NCBI RefSeq assembly: GCF_048595595.1
Contig: NZ_CP184347.1
DNA length: 64,000 bases
Source of the DNA: Bacteroides pyogenes_A
GTDB lineage: Bacteria > Bacteroidota > Bacteroidia > Bacteroidales > Bacteroidaceae
Direction: 5' to 3' (one strand)
Part shown: one piece after another, positions 18,184-25,529 of the stretch
Layout of the letters: every line of letters starts with the position of its first letter
Numbering within the stretch: position 1 is the stretch's first letter
Position numbers and translations under genes: made by a program
The notes under the pieces: model-generated
What the model saw: the letters and a program-made list of their open reading frames with translations, nothing else
Told to the model about the DNA's origin: nothing
Databases searched by the model: none

Positions 18184-18240
18184 GTGCTTGTTCGAAATAT
18201 ATGTGTAAAAATACGACAAGTTTTCGAAACTTACAAGCAC
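18184..18240. promoter_or_regulatory. 57-bp imperfect inverted repeat, possible operator
   Basis: The outer arms are GTGCTTGT (18184-18191) and ACAAGCAC (18233-18240); the inner arms are TTCGAAA (18191-18197) and TTTCGAA (18222-18228). It spans the region just upstream of the 114-aa HTH-like gene and contains TATATTTC (18194-18201, minus strand), a one-mismatch -7 element. Autoregulation is an inference. Confidence 0.4.
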
Positions 18241-18295
18241 GTCGGATGATTTTTTATGCAATTCATACTTATTTTTTAATACAAGCTTCGAGGGG

Positions 18296-18520
18296 AGTTG
18301 ACAGGAACTTTGCTTGGTGTTAATGTTCTCATCCATTGTCATCATGGCTCCGATCGCACGTTTGACAGGAACTTTGCTTGGTGTTAATGCTCGATATTGC
18401 TGATTTTCTTATTAGCAGCCCCGTGTTTGACAGGAACTTCGCTTGGTTTTAATGTCAGATTCATTATAAACTCTAACTGATTGTACGTCCGTTTGACAGC
18501 AGCTTCGCTTGGTTTTGACG
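18296..18520. repeat. Four 30-bp direct repeats with 34-36-bp unique spacers (CRISPR-like)
   Basis: Repeats lie at 18296-18325, 18360-18389, 18425-18454 and 18491-18520. Each begins near GTTTGACAGGAACTT and continues with GCTTGG and a TTAATG end. The first two and the last two share variant bases inside, and the outer copies are the most diverged. Spacers are 34, 35 and 36 bp and unrelated to each other. The geometry is that of a tiny CRISPR array with a decayed end, but no cas gene is in the window, so an iteron or protein-binding array is equally possible. Confidence 0.7.
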
Positions 18521-18585
18521 GAATTCACCCTTTTTCTGCACAAAAACCTCCCCGAAAAAGCCCCTCCCATAATAAAAAAATAAAT

Positions 18586-18616
18586 AAAAACAGTTCCACA
18601 CGCCGGAACTGTTTTT
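18586..18616. terminator. Hairpin with A- and T-flanks
   Basis: AAAAACAGTTCC pairs with GGAACTGTTTTT around a 7-nt loop. The A/T-rich arms allow termination in either direction. It separates the spaced repeats from the DUF3987 gene. Confidence 0.7.
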
Positions 18617-18744
18617 AAAAACCGCCGACTTATATTTGCCGCCGGAAAACGGGAAACGCCCTGCCCGCAGGCAAATGCGGAGAAGGGCGGACTCCCGTGA
18701 GGAATAAATTATTTAACCTTATTATTAAAAAAAATCATCGTATT

Positions 18745-21087
18745 ATGAAAACTATTGATGAGATTTTCGTTTCCGTATACGGAAGCGTGTATTCCCGCGA
18801 ACCGCGGACGAGCTCTTTCCGGCAAGTGATGAGCGACTGTATCCAACCCGTACATGCTTCGGCTGTGGAAACCATCCGGAGGTATCACGCCGAAGGCGAC
18901 AACGAAGCGGCGCAACGGCTCAAACGCGCCCTGCCCTGCTTCACGCCCGCCGGCACGTTCGAGGGGGCGCATGCCGTCCGCAACTTCCGCAAGCCCAGCC
19001 ACATCGTGGGGCTCGACTACGACCATGTGCCCGACCGTCACGCGCTCATCCGCCTCTGCGCCGACGACCCGCACACGGTAGCCGCGCTCGAAAGCCCCAC
19101 CGACGGGCTGAAGGTGTTCGCCTACGTAGACAACATCGAGGGCCGATACCGCGAAGCGCAACGCCTCGTGAGCCGTTATTACGACCGCCTGCTGGGAATG
19201 GAGAGCGATCCCGCCTGCAAAGACGAGAGCCGCCTCTGCTATTTCACTTACTCGCCCGGCGGATACCTATCCACGTGGTTCGAACCTTTCGTGCTGCCCG
19301 AAGCCGAACCTTGCCTGTGCCCGGAAGGCCCTGCCCTACCCCAAACGGGTGGCGCCGACGAATGGCCGGAAAAAGAAGAGGCGACAGCCGACCTGAAGCA
19401 GTTCCTGATGTCCTATATTTTCTTAAATCCGCTGACACCCGGAATGCGTCATACCAACCTCTTCAAACTGGCCTGCGAAGCCTCCCGGAGAAAGTATCCC
19501 GAAAAAGCCGTTTTCCGTGAAATTTTGCCCCGATTCAGCGGTACGGACTTATCCGAAAACGAGATTAAAAGGGTTCTTTCGGCTGGTTATCAGAAAGTTA
19601 ATGAATCGAAAGAGGAACAGAACGCCCGCCAAAAGCACGTTTTTGAAAACGTCAAAACGCCAAAACGCCCCTATGACTGTTTTACAAACGATGAAAACGA
19701 GTCGGAACGTTACTGGGAAGGAGAAGAACTTCGGAAAACAACCCCTTTCTTTCCCGAAGATTTGTTTAAAAATCTTCCCAAAATGCTCAGCGAATGCATC
19801 GTGGAAGAAGAGGACCTGAGGCAACGCGACATCTCTTTCCTTGCCGACCTCACTGCGCTCAGCGCCGCCCTGCCTTGCACTTTCGGCGTGTACAACCACA
19901 AGAAATACTCGCCGCACCTCTACAGCGTCGTCATCGCCCCTGCAGGCAGCGGAAAGAGTATCGTGCAGACCGGGCGTTACCTCATCGAAGAACTGCACCG
20001 CGACATCCTGCGTCAGAGCGACCGGGCGATGAAAGCCTACGAACAGGCGCACGACGCATGGCTGGCGAACGTACGGAAGCGCAAGAAGAAGACGGAGCAA
20101 GCGGAACAGCCCGAACCCGAACGCCCGCCCTTCAAGATGTTCATCATCCCCGCCACCACCAGCTACACGCGCATGCAGATGCAGATGCAAGACAACGGCA
20201 GCATGGGAAGCATCATCTTCGACACCGAAGCCCAGTCGCTCTCCACAGCCAACCACCTCGATTGCGGCAACTTCGACGATATGTTGCGCAAAGCTTTCGA
20301 ACACGAGAATATCGACTCCTCGTTCAAGAGCAACGGCATGCGCCCCATCTGCATCTCGCACCCCAAGCTCGCCATGCTGCTCACGGGCACACCGGGACAG
20401 CTCGCCACCCTGCTCAACAGTTCGGAAAACGGGCTGGCAAGCCGCATCCTCTACTACACCTACCGGGAAGCGCCCCGCTGGAAAGAGATGGGCGACCAGA
20501 GCGAATCGCTCGAAGACCGTTTCATTCCCCTCGCCCGGCGCGTCAGCGAGCTATACCGTTTCTGCCTCGAACATCCCCTGTTGTTTCATTTCACGCCCAA
20601 ACAGTGGAGGCACCTGAACCGCACTTTTGCCGACCTGCTCGAAGACACCGTGCTTGCCAGCAACGACGATTTGCAGGCTGTGGTGAAGCGCTATGCCTTC
20701 ATAGTGATGCGTGTCAGCATGATTCAAACCCGGATACGGCAGTTCGAGAACCTCGATACGGCCCCCGAAATCTACTGTTCCGACGTCGACTTCGAGCATG
20801 CGATGCAGCTCGTGCTCTGCTGCTACGAACACAGCCGGCTGCTGCTCTCGTCCATGACTTGCGAGAAAGCAGAACCTTTGAATAATCCTGACAAATATGC
20901 AGATTTCTTCAACCATCTCCCGGCTGTTTTCACCACCGAAGAAGCGTATGAAGTCGCTGCAAACACCCGAGTGAGCAAACGCACTGTCACAAGGCTGCTA
21001 AAGGGGTTAAACGGACTGAAAATCAACAAAATAAAGCATGGAGTCTATGAAAAGTTGCAAAAAAAAGGGGACATAGTGACTTTTTGA
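18745..21087 (+). CDS. VirE-N / DUF3987 domain protein (primase-helicase-like)
   Basis: The product has about 780 residues. I start at ATG 18745 (MKTIDEIFVSVYGSVYS); the GTG 16 codons upstream adds an AT-rich, poorly conserved lead. The N-terminal BT4734/VirE-N-like domain (about 20-200) has the VGLDYDHVPD and SPTDGLKVFAYVD motifs. The DUF3987 region (about 350-740) has a Walker A, APAGSGKS. These proteins resemble phage or plasmid primase-helicases. In Bacteroides they are repeatedly found, as here, before HU-HIG, smalltalk, amidase and DUF4248 genes; the biological role is not known. Confidence 0.88.
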   Translation: MKTIDEIFVSVYGSVYSREPRTSSFRQVMSDCIQPVHASAVETIRRYHAEGDNEAAQRLKRALPCFTPAGTFEGAHAVRNFRKPSHIVGLDYDHVPDRHALIRLCADDPHTVAALESPTDGLKVFAYVDNIEGRYREAQRLVSRYYDRLLGMESDPACKDESRLCYFTYSPGGYLSTWFEPFVLPEAEPCLCPEGPALPQTGGADEWPEKEEATADLKQFLMSYIFLNPLTPGMRHTNLFKLACEASRRKYPEKAVFREILPRFSGTDLSENEIKRVLSAGYQKVNESKEEQNARQKHVFENVKTPKRPYDCFTNDENESERYWEGEELRKTTPFFPEDLFKNLPKMLSECIVEEEDLRQRDISFLADLTALSAALPCTFGVYNHKKYSPHLYSVVIAPAGSGKSIVQTGRYLIEELHRDILRQSDRAMKAYEQAHDAWLANVRKRKKKTEQAEQPEPERPPFKMFIIPATTSYTRMQMQMQDNGSMGSIIFDTEAQSLSTANHLDCGNFDDMLRKAFEHENIDSSFKSNGMRPICISHPKLAMLLTGTPGQLATLLNSSENGLASRILYYTYREAPRWKEMGDQSESLEDRFIPLARRVSELYRFCLEHPLLFHFTPKQWRHLNRTFADLLEDTVLASNDDLQAVVKRYAFIVMRVSMIQTRIRQFENLDTAPEIYCSDVDFEHAMQLVLCCYEHSRLLLSSMTCEKAEPLNNPDKYADFFNHLPAVFTTEEAYEVAANTRVSKRTVTRLLKGLNGLKINKIKHGVYEKLQKKGDIVTF

Positions 21088-21116
21088 CGTTTTGGCGTTT
21101 TCAAATTTTCAAAAAA

Positions 21117-21148
21117 TCCCCGGGACGTTCGGAGAAACGTCCCGGGGA
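21117..21148 (-). terminator. Strong GC hairpin, T-run only on the minus strand
   Basis: TCCCCGGGACGTT pairs with AACGTCCCGGGGA around a 6-nt loop. The T-run (complement of AAAAAAT before 21117) follows only for leftward transcription, although no minus-strand gene is visible to the right before 22.8 kb. Confidence 0.65.
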
Positions 21149-21210
21149 AAGCCCTCGATAAATAGTAAACTATTATTACATCATGAATGCGTTTAAACGT
21201 TTTGTGAAAA

Positions 21211-21466
21211 GCTCCGCCGCTTTTTTTTTCAAAACCCGTCGTGTTCGATGCCAAAGCCCGCCGACTTTTTTTCAAAGCCCGCCGTGTTCGATGCCAAAGC
21301 CCGCCGACTTTTTTTCAAAGCCCGCCGTGTTTGATGGCAAAGCCCGCCGCCTTTTTTTCAAAGCCCGCCGTGTTCGATGCCAAAGCCCGCCGACTTTTTT
21401 CAAAGCCCGCCGTGTTTGATGGCAAAGCCCGCCGACTTTTTTTTCAAAGCCCGCCGGCTTTTTCCC
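21211..21466. repeat. Tandem array of about five 43-bp GC-rich units
   Basis: Units begin at about 21253, 21296, 21339, 21382 and 21424, with a diverged partial copy from 21211. Each unit holds AAAGCCCGCCG twice, once before CTTTTTTTC and once before TGTTYGATGSC. Unit length varies by one T in the T-run, as expected from slippage. Open frames across it come from the repeat and are unlikely to be genes. A related single copy is at 59446-59484. Confidence 0.9.
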
Positions 21467-21501
21467 ATCCGCAGCCTCCGGTTTTTCTTTTTCCCACCCC
21501 G

Positions 21502-21551
21502 TCAATGAACGTCATTGAGCGTCACGCCCGCATCCCGCTATGCTATCTTTG
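21502..21551 (+). promoter_or_regulatory. Promoter and inverted repeat upstream of the HU-HIG gene
   Basis: TATCTTTG (21544-21551) matches the -7 consensus and puts the RNA start near 21558. At 21502-21518 a perfect dyad TCAATGA-ACG-TCATTGA lies where an operator would overlap the -33 region. Confidence 0.6.
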
Positions 21552-21608
21552 CCATGTAATCGATTACCAACGTACTCAAAACCAATGTTTAACCAAAAAC
21601 AAATCATT

Positions 21609-22103
21609 ATGCAAAATTACATTGTCGTATCCCGTAAAAACCTGCAAAAACCGCAGGAAGCCCCCAAGTTCTACGCCATGGCACGCAGCGGCCGCAAAGT
21701 GAGCGTCAAAGATGTCTGCAAACGCATCTCCGAACGGTCGTCGTACTCGAAAGGAGAACTCGAAGGCTGCATAGGCGAATTCCTTATCGAAATACTGAAC
21801 GTGCTGGGCGAAGGAAACATCGTGCAACTGGGCGACTTGGGAAACTTCCGCATGTCCATCAAAACCGGAACACCCACCAAGACCGAGAAAGAGTTCACCA
21901 CCTCGTGCATCAAACAGGGACGGGTGTTGTTCCATCCGGGCAACGACCTCCGCAAACTCTGCAAGACGATGGACTTCGTGCTCTACAAGCCCGACACCAA
22001 ACCCGAAACGGAAGGAAAACCGAAACCGCCCGCAACAAGCGGTGACAATGCGCACGGAGGCGGCGGAAGCGGACTTCCCGAAGCTCCCGATCCGGGATTA
22101 TAA
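21609..22103 (+). CDS. HU-family DNA-binding protein, HU-HIG type
   Basis: This is a 164-residue HU/IHF-fold protein. I start at ATG 21609, which gives MQNYIVVSRKNLQKPQEAPK, the usual opening of the family; upstream starts precede or hug the predicted RNA start near 21558. The HU core (about 20-120) includes ERSSYSKGELEGCIGEFLIEI and GNIVQLGDLGNFRMSI. The C-terminus is a Gly/Pro-rich tail (GGGGSGLPEAPDPGL), which fits the glycine-rich variant of the HU-HIG class. It sits between the DUF3987 gene and the smalltalk/amidase pair. A nucleoid or local DNA-bending role is expected from the fold. Confidence 0.9.
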   Translation: MQNYIVVSRKNLQKPQEAPKFYAMARSGRKVSVKDVCKRISERSSYSKGELEGCIGEFLIEILNVLGEGNIVQLGDLGNFRMSIKTGTPTKTEKEFTTSCIKQGRVLFHPGNDLRKLCKTMDFVLYKPDTKPETEGKPKPPATSGDNAHGGGGSGLPEAPDPGL

Positions 22104-22191
22104 TCCCTCTCTTTCGCATTAACCTTCGTCCGTCTATCTCTATATCCTCTTTATCGACGAAGATTATAATCCCTCTCCTTCGCCTTGACCT
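22096..22191. repeat. Direct repeat of about 30 bp around the HU gene end
   Basis: Copies at 22096-22125 and 22162-22191 share GATTATAATCCCTCTC and differ at three positions. The first contains the HU-HIG stop codon. It is probably a small duplication in the 22104-22252 gap, which holds no other feature. Confidence 0.7.
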
Positions 22192-22252
22192 CCAAAGTCG
22201 AGGCGAAAGAGAAAAGTACAGAACACAAGTAAAAACTTAATCTTAAAAAATC

Positions 22253-22351
22253 ATGAAAAAACAAGTCGTCAAAAACATTCTCCAATTCATCATCACAGTA
22301 GCCACAGCCATCATCTCCGCCATCGGAGTAGTCTCCTGTATGGGTCATTAA
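22253..22351 (+). CDS. Smalltalk protein (32 aa membrane peptide)
   Basis: This tiny ORF encodes 32 residues, starting MKKQVVKNILQFIITVATA and ending VSCMGH. It has a basic start and one hydrophobic helix (about residues 8-28). The length, sequence style and position between HU-HIG and the amidase match the smalltalk family that occurs in this module in Bacteroides. Function is unknown; the helix implies membrane insertion, and the short basic lead is reminiscent of holin-like or type I toxin-like peptides, which is only a resemblance. The amidase starts 11 bp later. Confidence 0.8.
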   Translation: MKKQVVKNILQFIITVATAIISAIGVVSCMGH

Positions 22352-22362
22352 CCGTTCGTGCC

Positions 22363-22821
22363 ATGAAACAGTCCGCAGAACAATATCTCCCCCGTGAGAT
22401 CAAGCTACTGGTCATCCATTGCAGCGCCACGCGCTGCAATGTTCCCTTCCCTGTCGAGCGTCTTCGTGAAAGTCATCTCGCACGAGGTTTCCGCGACATC
22501 GGCTACCACTTCTACATCACCCGCGACGGCAGGCTGCACCACTGCCGGCCCGTGAGCGAGCCCGGAGCGCATGTACGCGGATTCAACCGCCACAGCATCG
22601 GCATCTGCTACGAGGGCGGGCTCGATGAGCAAGGACGCCCCACAGACACCCGCACCCGCATGCAACGGCTGGCGCTGGCCGACCTTCTCAGCATCCTGAC
22701 CTATCAATACCCCGATGCCCTGATCGTGGGGCACAACCAGGTCACCGCCGACATCCGCAAAGCCTGTCCCTGCTTCGACGCCCGGAAAGAGTACGAATGC
22801 CTTCAAGGCTCCCCCAGGTAG
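22363..22821 (+). CDS. N-acetylmuramoyl-L-alanine amidase (amidase_2 / PGRP fold)
   Basis: This is a 152-residue zinc amidase of the T7-lysozyme type that would cut the bond between MurNAc and the stem peptide. Visible zinc ligands are the His in VIHCSATR (about residue 19) and the His/Cys pair near the end (VGHNQV and the CPCFDARKEY region). The core motifs IGYHFYITRDGRLHHCRP and GAHVRGFNRHSIGICYEGG are typical. There is no signal peptide, so it needs a holin-like route or cell lysis to reach peptidoglycan, which makes the adjacent smalltalk peptide interesting. It overlaps the convergent DUF4248 gene by 19 bp. Confidence 0.92.
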   Translation: MKQSAEQYLPREIKLLVIHCSATRCNVPFPVERLRESHLARGFRDIGYHFYITRDGRLHHCRPVSEPGAHVRGFNRHSIGICYEGGLDEQGRPTDTRTRMQRLALADLLSILTYQYPDALIVGHNQVTADIRKACPCFDARKEYECLQGSPR

Positions 22822-23027
22822 CGGGTGATCAGCCTCACCTCCCTGGCCGTGAAAGCCTTTGTTTTCGGATGGTAATTCGTTTGGCGCATCTCCTGCATCA
22901 ACGGTTCGCACCGGCGCATCCACCGCCTCAGCTTGTTCACCGCCACCCCCGCTTCGAGGTCGGGGAAATACATCCTCGCCAGTTCGTTTTTATCATAACA
23001 TTTTACTACAAAATCATTCAATTCCAT
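22803..23027 (-). CDS. DUF4248 family protein
   Basis: The 74-residue protein starts MELNDFVVKCYDKNELARMYFP. It is mostly helical and basic, with NKLRRWMRRC and a C-terminal KAFTAREVRLITRYLGEP that fits DUF4248. The family is small, often looks like a winged-helix or MerR-like reader (ELARMYFPD...NKLRRWM), and usually lies convergent to the amidase of this module, as here (19-bp overlap). A regulatory role is an inference. A one-mismatch -7 element (TATCTTTA, minus strand) is at 23055-23062. Confidence 0.85.
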   Translation of the reverse strand: MELNDFVVKCYDKNELARMYFPDLEAGVAVNKLRRWMRRCEPLMQEMRQTNYHPKTKAFTAREVRLITRYLGEP

Positions 23028-23064
23028 ACTGTTTTTTCCATAGGTTTTACCCTATAAAGATAAT

Positions 23065-23103
23065 AAATAAGCGGCTGAATCCCAAGAGATCAGCCGCTTA
23101 TTT
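23065..23103. terminator. Bidirectional terminator after wzc
   Basis: AAATAAGCGGCTGA pairs exactly with TCAGCCGCTTATTT around an 11-nt loop, flanked by A/T runs. It ends the wza-wzc transcript (minus strand). Confidence 0.88.
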
Positions 23104-23138
23104 ATCAATTATTTTCGCTATTCGTCAGGTCGTTTTTC

Positions 23139-25514
23139 TTATCTTTCCGGCTCCTGTCCGTATCCGGCATGACGGGCATATCCGTACTTGCCGTATCCGT
23201 AATAATAGCCGTATTTCTTCTTCCTCAGGTCGATGCCGTTGATTACCGTGCACAAGTTAGGCAGCTTCTGTTCTTTCGCCAGATCGTTGATCAGCAGGAA
23301 CTCGGCCTTGCGCGTATAGTCGGCACGGCATACATACACCGACACATCCGCCACACGCGCTATGAGCAACGTATCCGTCACCATGCCGATGGGAGCGGTA
23401 TCCAGAATCACGTAATCGAACTTCTCTTTCAGGGTAGCTATCGCCTCGTCCAGTCCCTCGCGCGCCAGCAGCTCCGTCGGGTTCGGCGGAACCATCCCTC
23501 CGGGCAAAATATACAAGTTTCCGCTCACGTCCGAAGGCTGTACCAGCTCCATGATATCCATCGACGGGTTCGCCAGATACTGCGTGATTCCCTTTTCTTT
23601 GGTCGAGAGGCGGAACACCTTGTTTAACCCCGGCTTCCGGATATCCAGCCCCACGATTACCACCTTCTTACCCAGATAAGAAAGGCTAAGCGCCAGATTT
23701 GCCGAAGTAAATGATTTTCCCTCGCCGCTCACCGTCGAGGTAAACAGAATCACCTGCTTGTCTTGCAGCATAAACTGTAAGTTCGTGCGGATGTGGCGGA
23801 ATGTCTCGCTCATCATGTTGTTTTGGTTCTCGAACACCGCAATGGAGCCTTGCTTGGCACCCTCGCCCGTCAACGGGATATCTCCTATGATGGGCACCGA
23901 GGTTAATTTCTCGACATCCATGTGACCTTCTATCTTGTACTTCGTGAGGTCGAGCAGATAAATGACTCCCACGGGAATCGCCAGCCCCAGCATCAAAGCC
24001 AGCAGATAAATCATGCTTTTTTTCGGAGCCACCGGCAGGTCGTCCGCAATCGCCTCGTCGATCACCTTCGCGTTGTTGGCCGTAGCCGCCAGCGTGATGG
24101 CGTTCTCCTCCCGCTTCTGCAACAACATCAGGTACAACCCCGCTTTGATCTCCTGCTGGCGCGAGATGCTTACCAGCTCCCGCTCCTGTCTCGGCGCATT
24201 GCTGATGCGTTGCGAGAAACGTCCCGCTTCCCTGTCCAGATCGGCCCTCGTAATCATCAACCCCTGCAACGTTCCGTCCAGCGTAGCCTGCACATTCGCC
24301 TTCATCGCCTGAATGCTCGTGTTCAGGTTCACGATGGCGGGGTTATCCTCCGTCGATGTGCGCAACAGCCGTTTTCTCTCAATGAGCATCTCGTTGTAGC
24401 GGTCGATCGAAGCCGTCAGCGAAACGTCTTTCAGCCCTACATTGCTGGGCAACACCTCGTACTCGTTACGCAGCATATATTTCCGGAGATCCTGCACCAG
24501 ATTGATCTGTGTACGGTTTTCCGCCCGCTTCTTCTCATATTCCGCGCTTCCTGTCAACGCTATCTGCGCGTCGCTGCTCAAGTCGGTAATCCCCGCGCTC
24601 CGCTTGAACGCCTCCAGATTCGCCTCCGTGCTTCCCAGCTCCTTCGAGATAATACCGATGCGCTCGTCGATAAACTGCGCCGTCTTCTGCGCGATCTCGT
24701 TCTTATCGTTGTTCGTGTTGCGGTTGTACATCTCCACCAATTTATTGATGAAGTTCTTTCCGCGCTCCTTGCTCGTATCTTTCAGCGAGATCACCGCCAC
24801 CGAAGTCGTTTTTGAAGTGGGAGCAATGTTCAGGTTTTTCCCATATTCTTTCGCCACCTGCATCGGGCGACTGATGACCGCCGTAATATGCCGCTTTTCC
24901 TTCTTCAGCGAGTCTCCCGAAGCGAAAAACGCCAGTGTGCCCTCATCCGTAGGGAATACGGCGGGTAGCTTGTCGAACCGCTTTTCATACCGTTTTTCTC
25001 CCACTTCCACATTCACATCCAAGACGCCTTCCGGATACAGTACCATATACACCTCCATCGGCTTCTTCAATTCGGCGGCTTCCTGAGGGGTCAGGCTCAC
25101 CTGCACGGGCGATGTCAGATACAAATCTTCTTTAGGGAACGGATCCTCGTCGCGGTAAGTCACGTAAAGGCCGAGTTGCTCCACCACCTCCTTCACCAGG
25201 CTTTTGGAACGCAACACCTCCATCTCGTTGTCCAAGCTCTGCGACGAGCTCATGATTCCCGTCAGCCCCAGCCCTTCGAGCCCTGCCATCGCGTTATTTC
25301 CTCCGCCCTTCTTATCGTCCTTTATCAGCACCGTCGCCGACACATTGTACACCGGCGGAGTTACGTACAGATATGCGTAAGCGGCGATCAGACAGACCGC
25401 CACCGCTCCCGCCAGCCAAGGCCAGTGAATGATGTACTTAAACAGCGTCTCCCGCAAATTAATATTTTCTTCCTCCTTCTCTCTCAAATTTCCCCTCGAA
25501 ATTTCTTCTTTCAT
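23139..25514 (-). CDS. wzc: Wzc-type polysaccharide co-polymerase and tyrosine autokinase
   Basis: This 791-residue inner-membrane protein controls chain length and export of the capsule. The N-terminal Wzz domain has its first transmembrane helix at about 33-51, a long periplasmic coiled-coil region, and a second helix near 490-510. The cytoplasmic BY-kinase domain has Walker A STVSGEGKSFTSANLA, a Walker A' region VVIVGLDIRKPGLNK and the Walker B YVILDTAPIG. The last 25 residues hold a cluster of eight tyrosines (YGYYYGYGKYGY), the autophosphorylation tail. It starts 15 bp after wza and is cotranscribed with it. Confidence 0.95.
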   Translation of the reverse strand: MKEEISRGNLREKEEENINLRETLFKYIIHWPWLAGAVAVCLIAAYAYLYVTPPVYNVSATVLIKDDKKGGGNNAMAGLEGLGLTGIMSSSQSLDNEMEVLRSKSLVKEVVEQLGLYVTYRDEDPFPKEDLYLTSPVQVSLTPQEAAELKKPMEVYMVLYPEGVLDVNVEVGEKRYEKRFDKLPAVFPTDEGTLAFFASGDSLKKEKRHITAVISRPMQVAKEYGKNLNIAPTSKTTSVAVISLKDTSKERGKNFINKLVEMYNRNTNNDKNEIAQKTAQFIDERIGIISKELGSTEANLEAFKRSAGITDLSSDAQIALTGSAEYEKKRAENRTQINLVQDLRKYMLRNEYEVLPSNVGLKDVSLTASIDRYNEMLIERKRLLRTSTEDNPAIVNLNTSIQAMKANVQATLDGTLQGLMITRADLDREAGRFSQRISNAPRQERELVSISRQQEIKAGLYLMLLQKREENAITLAATANNAKVIDEAIADDLPVAPKKSMIYLLALMLGLAIPVGVIYLLDLTKYKIEGHMDVEKLTSVPIIGDIPLTGEGAKQGSIAVFENQNNMMSETFRHIRTNLQFMLQDKQVILFTSTVSGEGKSFTSANLALSLSYLGKKVVIVGLDIRKPGLNKVFRLSTKEKGITQYLANPSMDIMELVQPSDVSGNLYILPGGMVPPNPTELLAREGLDEAIATLKEKFDYVILDTAPIGMVTDTLLIARVADVSVYVCRADYTRKAEFLLINDLAKEQKLPNLCTVINGIDLRKKKYGYYYGYGKYGYARHAGYGQEPER

Positions 25515-25529
25515 AAATCGCTATTCTTC

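Noticed and set aside
18296..18520. Calling the spaced repeats a definite CRISPR array
   Set aside because: Only four copies, no cas genes in the window and no way to test spacers here; kept as CRISPR-like repeats.
21183..21702. Open frames through the 43-bp tandem array
   Set aside because: They are made of the repeat itself, run into the HU promoter and gene, and have no plausible protein beyond the repeat.
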